Assembly (NCBI RefSeq): GCF_009829925.1
Contig: NZ_SNVJ01000006.1
Location: 1 to 64,000, forward strand
Direction of reading: 5' to 3'
Length of the DNA: 64,000 nucleotides
From: Teichococcus coralli
GTDB taxonomy: Bacteria > Pseudomonadota > Alphaproteobacteria > Acetobacterales > Acetobacteraceae
This document shows, piece by piece, positions 1 through 9,749 of this stretch (within the stretch, counting starts at the first letter, position 1; each line of letters starts with the position of its first letter). Position numbers and translations under genes: made by a program. The notes under the pieces were generated by a model that saw nothing but the letters and a program-made list of their open reading frames with translations, had not been told where the DNA came from and searched no databases.

Positions 1-66
1 CGGTTCCAGGTTCTGTTAGACGCTCTAAGACAGCACCAATGACTTACCCGCAGCCCCCGCCGGTCC

Positions 67-357
67 TCAGCCGCGCGGGGGTTGTTCGTTGTGAGGGATC
101 GGCAGCGCCACGGCGGGCGCGGCCAGGTCATGCAGCACCTTCACCAAGTCCCGCCGCAGCGCTGGGCTGGCGGCGGTGACGATGGCGCGGCAGGCGGCGA
201 ACAGATCGCCTTCAATCAGGTCGCCCATTTCATGCGCGCCGCTGGCGCGGGCCTCGTTCAGCAGCGCCAAAGTCTCGGCGGTATGGGCGTGCAGGGGCGG
301 CAGGGTCCGCGGCGTCACTGCGTCGGATGAGCGGCACTCAGGGGCGCGCGCCATCAT
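67..357 (-). CDS. Hypothetical protein of the integrated element
   Basis: About 96 residues, not recognised. It starts at one of two tandem ATG codons (357 or 354), and the first shares a base with the stop codon of the HTH gene upstream (TGATG), which suggests translational coupling. The sequence is largely helical in appearance, with a central stretch rich in Ala, Leu and acidic residues (around MGDLIEGDLFAACRAIV). It has no signal peptide or membrane segment. Position beside an HTH protein and an integrase suggests an accessory protein of the mobile element. No function can be given. Confidence 0.55.
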   Translation of the reverse strand: MMARAPECRSSDAVTPRTLPPLHAHTAETLALLNEARASGAHEMGDLIEGDLFAACRAIVTAASPALRRDLVKVLHDLAAPAVALPIPHNEQPPRG

Positions 358-593
358 CACGATAAGCCCAGCGCGGCATGGAGCACGGAACGGCGCCAGC
401 GGGGCGAGCGGCCAACCTTCACGCAGGGCTGCGGCAGCAACCCGGCGCGCAGATCACGATAGAAGGTCGAAAGCGCGCGGCCCGTCTCGGAGGCGGCCTC
501 CCGCGCGGTCAACAACGGGTCGGCGGGGGTGTAGGTTAGGCGGCGGGCGGAGGATGCCTCGCCGATGGGCGGGACTGGGTGGGATTGATGCAT
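357..593 (-). CDS. AlpA/excisionase-like helix-turn-helix protein
   Basis: A protein of about 78 residues with a MerR/AlpA-type winged-helix core: LLTAREAASETGRALSTFYR followed by a basic PRWRRS segment. Small proteins of this kind usually act as excisionase or as transcriptional activator of the integrase in P4-like and genomic-island elements, which fits its place two genes downstream of the integrase. I chose the ATG at 593. An in-frame ATG at 629 would add 12 residues but has no ribosome-binding site. The DNA target and partner are inferred from context only. Confidence 0.65.
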   Translation of the reverse strand: MHQSHPVPPIGEASSARRLTYTPADPLLTAREAASETGRALSTFYRDLRAGLLPQPCVKVGRSPRWRRSVLHAALGLS

Positions 594-668
594 GGAACGC
601 CATCTCCGTTCAGGTGACGGCGCAATCATTTATGGGAAGACTTCGAAGACGCGAAAATAGGAAAACGG

Positions 669-688
669 AAAATCGGACGTCCGATTTT
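669..688 (-). terminator. Perfect 20-bp palindrome, probable terminator
   Basis: AAAATCGGACGTCCGATTTT is a perfect palindrome 13 bp after the stop of the minus-strand gene at 701-1402. As RNA it can fold to an 8-bp stem with an ACGT loop followed by U-rich sequence, as in an intrinsic terminator. Because the dyad has no asymmetry it could equally be an operator for the HTH protein encoded just beyond it. Confidence 0.5.
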
Positions 689-700
689 TCGGGCCTATGT

Positions 701-1402
701 TCAGCCACGACCACCACGAGGGCGCCCGCGTTTCCGACGCTCCTTTATGGTGGCAAGAGCGGCACGAGCTTCCGGGACAGTGATGCCAAGCGCTACACGG
801 CAATCCTCAATCGCATCATCCCGCTTTGGCTTGATCGGGCGCGAATAGGCTTCCCGCATCCATTCAACCGCCTTAGAGGGCGGTGGTGGGAGCGCGCGAC
901 CCTTCGCTGCCGAAGTACGTTTCCACTGATCCTGCGTGAAAACTGTCACGTGGACATAGCTGTCCCCATTCCCCACCAATGGGCGTGCCGTGTTGTCGAG
1001 ACGGAAATCCCACGCATCAAGGGCTGAGGCATCGAAGCTATGCCATTGCGCATTGGCTGCTAGGGGAACCTGCTTACCGGCGAGAATTAGCCAGCCGTCG
1101 CGCACCTTCTCGGCAAGCCGGAACCGCATTTCAGCTACCAACCAATCGGGCAGGCGATGCCCGATATATCCTGCCACAGCAGCAGCAAAATTTGCAGGCA
1201 GTTCGCCGGTAAGCGCCGCGAAGAACGATAGGGGTTCGTTGCCTGCCTTGCCGCGCGCGATAATGCGCTGTCGCGTTACGAACCCGCCGTGACTCAGTAA
1301 AATACGTCCGTCTCCGCGATCCTGGCCACGATCGATGGCTAATCCGCCGTCGGGCGTTACACACCAAACCCAGAGTCCATCAGAGCCCGAAAAGTCAAAC
1401 AT
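701..1402 (-). CDS. Hypothetical protein of the integrated element
   Basis: 233 residues, family not recognised. The start at 1402 is supported by GGAGG seven bases upstream. The N-terminal two thirds contain several aromatic-rich blocks (LWVWCVTPDG, WDFRLDNTARP, YVHVTVFTQDQW). The C-terminus ends in a very basic tail (KERRKRGRPRGGRG) of the sort found in nucleic-acid-binding proteins. The codon mix is slightly less GC-rich than in the neighbouring chromosomal genes, in keeping with transferred DNA. It is likely element cargo of unknown role. Confidence 0.55.
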   Translation of the reverse strand: MFDFSGSDGLWVWCVTPDGGLAIDRGQDRGDGRILLSHGGFVTRQRIIARGKAGNEPLSFFAALTGELPANFAAAVAGYIGHRLPDWLVAEMRFRLAEKVRDGWLILAGKQVPLAANAQWHSFDASALDAWDFRLDNTARPLVGNGDSYVHVTVFTQDQWKRTSAAKGRALPPPPSKAVEWMREAYSRPIKPKRDDAIEDCRVALGITVPEARAALATIKERRKRGRPRGGRG

Positions 1403-1702
1403 TGCCCGCCTCCGATACGCGCCTCCGACGATTCAGGCGGCGGGGCAGCCCGTTCGGAGTTCCGTGCGTTGGGGATCAGCCTAGCCCCACCAGAGACGGA
1501 TATAGGCAGTCCGATACGAAAGTAGAATGGCGACGCTGGCGGTCATGCGGAAAGCCAGTTACCCCATCTGCGCCTGCCCACGCTTGCAGCAGGAGGAGCG
1601 AATGCACCTCTCCCCACCCGCTAACGTCGCCAGGGCATTGCTCCCTCGGACAAAGGGGCTTTTGGCAGTTTTGGCATCGGCCTAATCAGCGACGGAGAGT
1701 AA
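1403..1702. other. Gene-free stretch inside the element
   Basis: 300 bp between the hypothetical gene and the integrase. Open frames here are short and lack ribosome-binding sites, and I see no repeat or RNA gene. It is probably the promoter and leader of the minus-strand gene at 701-1402. Confidence 0.5.
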
Positions 1703-3040
1703 TCAACCCGCCTTCGCCCCCGGCAGCTTCACTACCTCGGCCGGCGCCTTGCCACACCATTCTCCCCAGGCATTCATGAGAGGGCGGCGCTTCTCCAAGA
1801 GGTCAGACCGGGCATAGGCGGCCTCGGCCTTGCCCTTGATGGCATGGGCCAAGGCAGCTTCCGCTACCTCTCTCCCCTCCGGTCGCGTCTCTCCGGCCCA
1901 ATCCCGAAAGGTGGAGCGGAAGCCGTGGGGCACTACCGCCCGGCCCTCGGCATCGCGCCAGCGGGGCAGTTCGCCTCCCGCCTCCTCGTTCATCCGGCGG
2001 ATGACGGCGGAGAGGGTCATGTCGGAAAGGGCCGCTCCCTCCCGCATAGCGCTCGGGAAGATCAGGCTCTCACCCTCCTTGGCTAGCGGTGCCACGGCAT
2101 CCAGCACCGCCAGGGCCGCCGGAGAGAGCGGAACGCGATGCACCTTCCTGGCCTTCATCCTGGCAGCGGGCACGGTCCAAACAGCTTGCTCCCGGTCGAT
2201 CTCCCGCCACCGCGCCAGCCGGACCTCGCCCGTTCTGGCGGCGGTCAGGATGGCGAAAGCTAGGGCATGAATGGCTACCCCCTCCCGCTTCAGCATCGCC
2301 GCCATGAAGGCCGGCATTTCCCGCCAAGGCAGCGCCGGGCGATGCTCGGGGCGCTTCACCTTCCGGGGGTTGGCAAGCATGTGGTCGAGGTGCCCTCGCC
2401 AGCGCGCCGGGTTCTCCCCTTCCCGCCAGCCTCGCACGCGGGCGAAGTTCAGCACCGCCTCGATGCGCCCACGCAGGCGCGAGGCTGTCTCGGGGGTTTG
2501 GGTCCAGATGCCGCGTAGGACGTTCAGCACGTCCTCCGTGCCGATCCGCTCCACCGGCATCTTGCCCAGGGCGGGAAAGGCCAGAGTGCGCAGGGTGGCC
2601 TCCCACTGGGCGCGATGCTTGGGGTTGCTCCACCCCCCTTCCCGGTCGGTCAGGAAGGCTTCCGTGACACTCTTAAAGGTGCGCGGCGAGGCTGCCAGGG
2701 TAGCGGCGGCATCGGCGGCTTTGCGAGCTTCAGCCTCATCCTGGCGTGCGTCGATGGGGTCTACCCCCTCCCGCATCAGCTTGCGGGCGGTGGCAGCCTT
2801 CTCCCGCGCTTCGGCCAGGGTCACGCCGCCGCTGCGGCCTTCGGGATCAGCCGCGCCCAGGCCCATTTCCCGGTCCTTCTCCCGCAGCCGGAAGCGGAAC
2901 AGCCAGGACTTGCTGCCGCCGGCAGCGATCTGGAGATAAAGCCCGCCGCCGTCACCAATCCGCACGGGGCGCTTGTGGGTGCCAGGATGCTTGGCATTTG
3001 CCACCGCTCGCGCCGTGAGTGTGTTCGCCTTGCCCGCCAT
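1703..3040 (-). CDS. P4-type tyrosine recombinase/integrase
   Basis: A site-specific recombinase of about 445 residues that would cut and rejoin DNA at the tRNA-Ser attachment site. It has an N-terminal DUF4102-type arm-binding domain (residues about 1-90, with the typical GGLYLQI segment), a central core-binding helical domain, and a C-terminal catalytic domain. The catalytic set is visible: Arg269 (TAARTG), His372-x-x-Arg375 (HGFR), His399 and the nucleophile Tyr409 (AAYARSD). An ATG at 3067 would add nine residues, but the ATG at 3040 has GGAG correctly placed and the 3067 codon has none. No frame damage is seen, so the enzyme looks functional. Confidence 0.9.
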   Translation of the reverse strand: MAGKANTLTARAVANAKHPGTHKRPVRIGDGGGLYLQIAAGGSKSWLFRFRLREKDREMGLGAADPEGRSGGVTLAEAREKAATARKLMREGVDPIDARQDEAEARKAADAAATLAASPRTFKSVTEAFLTDREGGWSNPKHRAQWEATLRTLAFPALGKMPVERIGTEDVLNVLRGIWTQTPETASRLRGRIEAVLNFARVRGWREGENPARWRGHLDHMLANPRKVKRPEHRPALPWREMPAFMAAMLKREGVAIHALAFAILTAARTGEVRLARWREIDREQAVWTVPAARMKARKVHRVPLSPAALAVLDAVAPLAKEGESLIFPSAMREGAALSDMTLSAVIRRMNEEAGGELPRWRDAEGRAVVPHGFRSTFRDWAGETRPEGREVAEAALAHAIKGKAEAAYARSDLLEKRRPLMNAWGEWCGKAPAEVVKLPGAKAG

Positions 3041-3045
3041 GCTCC

Positions 3046-3121
3046 ACCCCAACGGAAGGTCCGCCATTGGGGGTCGATGCTACCTTACCCCCAACGCTAC
3101 CCCCAACGAGAATTGGGGTAG
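3046..3121. repeat. Five copies of ACCCC(C)AACG around the integrase start
   Basis: Short repeats lie at 3046-3054, 3086-3096 and 3098-3108 on the plus strand, with inverted copies at 3067-3074 and 3113-3121. The last two form an imperfect dyad (CTACCCCCAA, five bases, TTGGGGTAG). They sit immediately upstream of the integrase start and within 200 bp of the tRNA attachment site. Clusters of short direct and inverted repeats in this position are typical of integrase arm-type sites or an autoregulatory operator. That role is inferred. Confidence 0.6.
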
Positions 3122-3229
3122 AGGTGGATTTCAGTAGTCCATTATGGACGGAGATAGAGTGTAAGACATTGATATTTCACACCAAAAGACAAGGCTATGG
3201 CGTGGAGTGGAAAGCTGCAGAGGGGTGAA

Positions 3230-3319
<90 letters not shown>

Positions 3320-3349
3320 GCGGGGTGAGCCTGGCCGACAGGCGGGCGG

Positions 3350-3378
3350 GGTATAAAGGGGCCGCGCGCGTTGCGCAA
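3350..3378 (-). promoter_or_regulatory. Probable tRNA-Ser promoter
   Basis: On the minus strand, TTGCGC (3378-3373) and TATACC (3355-3350) are separated by 17 bp and lie about 30 bp upstream of the tRNA 5' end. Spacing and placement fit a housekeeping sigma promoter. Confidence 0.6.
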
Positions 3379-3417
3379 CGCACCCGGTGCGAGAATCCGC
3401 CGAATCCACGCCCAAGA

Positions 3418-3446
3418 TTGACTCTTGAGGGCTCGCGGGGCTATAG
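3418..3446 (+). promoter_or_regulatory. Probable promoter of rplU-rpmA
   Basis: TTGACT (3418-3423) and CTATAG (3441-3446) with a 17-bp spacer, about 100 bp before rplU. This matches the usual alphaproteobacterial housekeeping promoter form. Confidence 0.65.
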
Positions 3447-3546
3447 GCGCGTCCTCCCGGCGGGGCCATGTGTTCCGCCGATGGCCGTTCTCGGCCATCT
3501 ATCGTTCCAGATCAGGCCAGTACGGCAGAGCTTTTCAGGGCGTCCC

Positions 3547-3864
3547 ATGACCTATGCAGTGATCCGCACCGGCGGCAAGCAGTACCGCGTCACCCCGAAC
3601 GCGGTGCTGATGGTCGAGAAGCTGGAGGCCGAACCCGGCCAGACCGTGACCTTCCAGGACGTCCTGGCCGTGGCGACCGACGCCGGCCTGACGATCGGCG
3701 CGCCCACCGTGGCCGGCGCCACCGTCACCGCCACGGTGCTCGAGCAGAAGAAGGGCGAGAAGGTCATCATCTTCAAGAAGCGCCGCCGCCAGAACAGCCG
3801 GCGCAAGAACGGCCATCGCCAGCACATCACCGTGCTGCGCGTGTCCGAGATCGCCGCGGCCTGA
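3547..3864 (+). CDS. rplU: 50S ribosomal protein L21
   Basis: 105 residues, the normal length for bL21, a 23S rRNA-binding protein of the large subunit. The N-terminus [13 protein letters not shown] and the basic [17 protein letters not shown] segment near residues 75-92 are diagnostic. A longer in-frame opening to 3229 overlaps the tRNA and is not coding. The ATG at 3547 is the family start. It is followed 25 bp later by rpmA, the usual L21-L27 pair, and a good promoter lies about 100 bp upstream. Confidence 0.97.
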   Translation: MTYAVIRTGGKQYRVTPNAVLMVEKLEAEPGQTVTFQDVLAVATDAGLTIGAPTVAGATVTATVLEQKKGEKVIIFKKRRRQNSRRKNGHRQHITVLRVSEIAAA

Positions 3865-3889
3865 ACCGACATACCAGGAGACACCCACC

Positions 3890-4159
3890 ATGGCGCATAA
3901 GAAGGCTGGCGGCTCCTCCCGCAACGGCCGCGATTCCGCCGGCAAGCGGCTTGGCGTGAAGAAGTTCGGTGGCGAGCAGGTCGCCGCCGGCAACATCATC
4001 GTCACCCAGCGCGGCACCAAGATGAAGCCGGGCCAGAACGTGCTGGTCGGCCGCACCCACTCGCTGCATGCCACGGTTGATGGGCATGTGAAGTTCAGCC
4101 GGGGTGCCGAGGGCCGCGTCTTCGTGTCCGTCGAGCCGGTGGCGCAGGCCGCCGAGTAA
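3890..4159 (+). CDS. rpmA: 50S ribosomal protein L27
   Basis: 89 residues, full length for bL27, whose N-terminal tail reaches towards the peptidyl transferase centre. It starts [16 protein letters not shown], the typical form without a cleavable leader. It is preceded by CAGGAGAC as ribosome-binding site and is co-transcribed with rplU. A small stem-loop (4161-4178) and then a strong terminator follow the stop codon, so transcription of the ribosomal pair should largely end before obg. Confidence 0.97.
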   Translation: MAHKKAGGSSRNGRDSAGKRLGVKKFGGEQVAAGNIIVTQRGTKMKPGQNVLVGRTHSLHATVDGHVKFSRGAEGRVFVSVEPVAQAAE

Positions 4160-6378
<2,219 letters not shown>

Positions 6379-6431
6379 GCCCGGAAGGCCGGGAGGGGGG
6401 AACGGTTCTCCCCGACCTGGTTCCGCCGCGC

Positions 6432-7577
6432 TCAGTCCTTCGGCCGCCACTCGCCCGGCAGCGGGTTCCGCATGCGGAACTCGTCGGTGAAGATCAGCCG
6501 GCGCCGCAGTTCGCGGATCGTCCGCTTGCCGACGAAGTTGTTGAACATGTTCTCCCCATGCGGCCGCTTGTCGAGCACCAGGCGATACATGTCCTCGACG
6601 TCCTCGCGCGTCACCAGCCGGTCCTCGTCGAAGCGCCTGGCGGCATGGGCGGCGAACATCTCGTCGAACTTCTCGGCGCGGAAGCGGCGCAGACCCTCCG
6701 CGCTGCGGGCCTGGATCTGCTCGACTTCCGCGGCGCTGACGGGCGCGAGATGAACGTCCTCCCGGTCCACCCACTTCATGTCGCGGAAGCCGTGGCGGTC
6801 GAAGGTGGCGGCGTTGAAGTGCACCCCCTTCTCGCCGATGTAGCGGGCGAAGCAGACGTCGGTGCGCAGCCGCGCCAGGCCGAGCTCGGCGCAGGCCTGC
6901 GACTTGAAGGCATCCTGCGAGGTGGCGTTGGTGGCGAACTCGCTCTCCTGCATGAGCTCATAGAGGCGGAAGTGGTTGCGCGCGCCATAGTCCCGCCCCT
7001 CCAGCACCGTGTAGAAGGAGGCCAGCCGGGCATCGATCCTGCGCCAGGCGTCGCGCAGCAGGGCGAAGCCCCAGTTGTGCGCCATCGGCAGCAGCTTCAC
7101 CTCGGGGCCGGGCGCCTGCAGCTTCACGTCGCCATAGGCGGTGAAGTAGCCGATGTTCGGCAGCGGACGGAGGGCAGCGTAGAGCTCCTCCATCATGTGC
7201 ATGTAGAGCGGCCCCAGTTCGAGGTCGTCCTCGAAGAAGTAGCCGATCTCCTGGTCCAGCGTCTCGAAGACCAGCTTCTCGCCACGCCGGATGTTCTGCG
7301 CGATGCCGAGGTTGTCCGGGCTCTGCATCACCACCCCGCCCGGGAAATGCTCCCGGAAGGCGGCCACGCAGGCCGCGATGGCCTCGTCCTGCGCCACCCG
7401 CACGCCGCTATGCGGCGAAACGGCGCCGTCCTGCAGCAGGTAGACGCCGCCTTCCGGGATGCTCACCCGCTGCTGCGTCTTCAGCGAGGCGCACAGCCGG
7501 CCGAGATATTCGGGCCGGTCGAAAGAGAAGATGACGATGGGGCCCGAGAGAGGGCGGGGCTCGGCATTGGCGGGCAA
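6432..7577 (-). CDS. Glycosyltransferase, GNT-I/GT2-like
   Basis: 381 residues with a GT-A-like fold: a nucleotide-sugar binding start (PIVIFSFDRPEYL, 13-25), LLQDGA at 48-53, DNLGIAQNI at 88-96 and a DxD-type metal motif FFEDDLEL at 114-121. These resemble bacterial relatives of N-acetylglucosaminyltransferase I. The reading frame is open far upstream, but TTG at 7577 is preceded by GGGAGA at good distance and gives the natural N-terminus. It has no membrane segment. The gene lies convergent to proB and divergent from proA. The sugar and acceptor are unknown. Confidence 0.75.
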   Translation of the reverse strand: MPANAEPRPLSGPIVIFSFDRPEYLGRLCASLKTQQRVSIPEGGVYLLQDGAVSPHSGVRVAQDEAIAACVAAFREHFPGGVVMQSPDNLGIAQNIRRGEKLVFETLDQEIGYFFEDDLELGPLYMHMMEELYAALRPLPNIGYFTAYGDVKLQAPGPEVKLLPMAHNWGFALLRDAWRRIDARLASFYTVLEGRDYGARNHFRLYELMQESEFATNATSQDAFKSQACAELGLARLRTDVCFARYIGEKGVHFNAATFDRHGFRDMKWVDREDVHLAPVSAAEVEQIQARSAEGLRRFRAEKFDEMFAAHAARRFDEDRLVTREDVEDMYRLVLDKRPHGENMFNNFVGKRTIRELRRRLIFTDEFRMRNPLPGEWRPKD

Positions 7578-7752
7578 GTCGGGTCTCCCGGGGAAAGGTC
7601 GCGCGGCCTGCGGCAGCGCGCCGAAACTAGAGGTTGGCCCGCTTCCCTGGCAAGGCAGCCGCCGCGCGTTGCGCGCTTCCCCTCGCCCGCGCCGCGCGCT
7701 ACCGATGGGGCGGGCCCTGCCGAGGGCGGGCCGCCAACAGGAAGCCAGGACC

Positions 7753-9018
7753 GTGAACGCCATCACCGACACGATCGCCCAAGCGCTTGACGCCGCCGCC
7801 CGCGCCGCCCGGGAGGCGGCCGGCCAGCTCGCGCGCGCCGGCCGACCGTCGAAGGACGCGGCGCTCCGCGAGGCCGCCTCCCGTCTGCGCGCGCGGCAGG
7901 AGGAGATCCTGGCGGCCAACGCGGCCGATCTCGCCGGCGCCGGCGACCTCACCGCCTCCTTCCGCGACCGGCTGACCCTCACTCCCGCCCGCGTCGAGGC
8001 CATGGCGCAAGGGCTGGAGGAGATCGCCGCCCTGCCCGACCCCGCCGGCCGCGTGCTGGCGGAATGGACCCGCCCCAACGGGCTCACCATTCGCCGCGTG
8101 GCGCAGCCCATGGGCGTCATCGGCATGATCTACGAGAGCCGCCCGAACGTGACGGCGGATGCCGCCGGGCTCTGCCTGAAGGCCGGCTCCGCCGTGCTGC
8201 TGCGCGGCGGCAGCGAGAGCGCGCGCTCGGCCGTGGCCATCCGCGGCTGCATCGCCGAGGGGCTGCGCGCCGCCGGCCTTCCGGAGGCCGCCGTGCAGAT
8301 GGCGCCGACGCAGGACCGCGCCTTCGTCGGCGCCATGCTGCGCGCGGCGGGGCTGATCGACCTGATCATCCCGCGCGGCGGCAAGGGGCTGGTGACGCGG
8401 GTGATGCAGGAGGCCCGCGTGCCGGTGCTCGCCCATGCCGAGGGGCTGAACCACACCTACGTCCACGCCGCCGCCGACCCCGAGATGGCGCGCCGCGTGC
8501 TGGCCAATGCCAAGATGCGCCGCACCGGCGTCTGCGGCGCCACCGAGACGCTGCTGATCGACGCCGCGATCGCGCCGAGCCTGCTGCCGCTGCTGGTGCA
8601 GGACCTTTCGGCGCTGGGCTGCGCCTTCCGGGCGGACGAGCGCGCCCGCGCCATCCTGCCGGAGCTGCCGCCCGCCACCGAGACCGACTTCGCGACGGAA
8701 TGGCTGGACGCCATCCTTTCCATCCGCGTGGTGAAGGACATCACGGAGGCGCTGACGCATATCCGCCGCTTCGGCAGCGAGCATACCGACGCCATCGTCA
8801 CCGAGGATGCCGCCGCCGCGCAGGCTTTCCTCGAAGGCATCGATTCCGCCGTCGGCCTCTGGAACGCCTCCACCCAGTTCTGCGACGGCGGCGAGTTCGG
8901 CTTCGGCGCCGAGATCGGCATCGCCACCGGAAGGCTGCACGCGCGCGGCCCGGTCGGTTTGGAGCAGCTCTGCACCTACCGCTACCAGGTGCTCGGCACC
9001 GGCCAGACGCGGCCCTGA
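7753..9018 (+). CDS. proA: Gamma-glutamyl phosphate reductase
   Basis: 421 residues, NADPH-dependent reduction of glutamyl 5-phosphate to the semialdehyde, second step of proline synthesis. The aldehyde-dehydrogenase fold and active Cys261 (TGVCGATET) are clear, with other family motifs MIYESRPNVT and IIPRGGKGL. The start is GTG at 7753 with CAGGA upstream. Longer in-frame extensions run over the glycosyltransferase promoter and are rejected. It is followed within 6-54 bp by nadD. Confidence 0.96.
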   Translation: MNAITDTIAQALDAAARAAREAAGQLARAGRPSKDAALREAASRLRARQEEILAANAADLAGAGDLTASFRDRLTLTPARVEAMAQGLEEIAALPDPAGRVLAEWTRPNGLTIRRVAQPMGVIGMIYESRPNVTADAAGLCLKAGSAVLLRGGSESARSAVAIRGCIAEGLRAAGLPEAAVQMAPTQDRAFVGAMLRAAGLIDLIIPRGGKGLVTRVMQEARVPVLAHAEGLNHTYVHAAADPEMARRVLANAKMRRTGVCGATETLLIDAAIAPSLLPLLVQDLSALGCAFRADERARAILPELPPATETDFATEWLDAILSIRVVKDITEALTHIRRFGSEHTDAIVTEDAAAAQAFLEGIDSAVGLWNASTQFCDGGEFGFGAEIGIATGRLHARGPVGLEQLCTYRYQVLGTGQTRP

Positions 9019-9023
9019 CGGCG

Positions 9024-9668
9024 ATGCGACGCGCCTCCCGGGGCCTCGCCGCCCCGGGGCGGTGGGGCGACATGCGCCGGCGCCGCATCGGGCTGCTCGG
9101 CGGCAGCTTCAACCCGGCCCATGCGGGGCATCTGCATGTGGCGCGGCAGGCGTTGCGCGCGCTGCGGCTGGACCAGGTCTGGCTGCTGGTCTCGCCGGGC
9201 AACCCGCTGAAGCCGCGCGCCGGCATGGCGCCCTTCGCGGAGCGCCTCGCCTCGGCGCGCGCCATCGCCGACGGCGTGCGGGTGATCGCCACCAGCATCG
9301 AGGCGGCGATCGGCCAGCGCTACACCGCGCGCACGCTGCGCCGCCTCACCCGCCTCTTTCCGCACGCGCGATTCGTCTGGATCATCGGCGCGGACAACCT
9401 CTGGCAACTGCCGCGCTGGCAACGCTGGCGCACCATGGCGGCGCGTACGCCCCTGGCGGTGCTGCCGCGCCCGGGCTGGACCCGCAAGGCGCTGCATGGC
9501 GCCGCCGCCGCGCAGCTTCGCCGCCATCGCCGCCGGCCAGGCGCGCTGCTGCCGGCATCGCCGCCCGGCCGGCATGCCGGCTGGGCGCTGGTGCCGGCGC
9601 GCGAGCACCCGGCCAGCGCCACCGCATTGCGGGCCGCGCGCGCGCGGGCGGAGCGGCGCGCGGGATAA
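9024..9668 (+). CDS. nadD: Nicotinate-nucleotide adenylyltransferase
   Basis: 214 residues that transfer AMP from ATP to nicotinate mononucleotide in NAD synthesis. The nucleotidyltransferase motif GGSFNPAHAGH is at residues 26-36, and the C-terminal ATP-binding SATALR matches the family SxTxxR. A second ATG at 9072 would remove 16 residues and give the more usual short N-terminus. Neither start has a strong ribosome-binding site. The nadD-rsfS-rlmH order is conserved in many bacteria. Confidence 0.92.
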   Translation: MRRASRGLAAPGRWGDMRRRRIGLLGGSFNPAHAGHLHVARQALRALRLDQVWLLVSPGNPLKPRAGMAPFAERLASARAIADGVRVIATSIEAAIGQRYTARTLRRLTRLFPHARFVWIIGADNLWQLPRWQRWRTMAARTPLAVLPRPGWTRKALHGAAAAQLRRHRRRPGALLPASPPGRHAGWALVPAREHPASATALRAARARAERRAG

Positions 9669-9735
9669 TCCGCAATTTCGGTGCTGGTTCGAAACCCGGC
9701 ACTGGCGTCATACATCACACTCAAAGAACCGCTAC

Positions 9736-9749
9736 AGGAGGCCGCCATA
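9736..9749 (+). promoter_or_regulatory. Strong Shine-Dalgarno before an ATA codon (rsfS start)
   Basis: AGGAGG at 9736-9741, five-base spacer, then ATA (9747-9749) in the rsfS frame. No ATG, GTG or TTG lies at usable distance from it. The only upstream in-frame start, GTG at 9681, has no Shine-Dalgarno. The ATA is therefore the best start candidate, either as a real AUA start or as a changed or misread ATG. Confidence 0.6.

Noticed and set aside
1..3200. Second att copy of the tRNA-Ser 3' end
   Set aside because: The tRNA T-arm and acceptor sequence occurs only once in the window. The other end lies outside.
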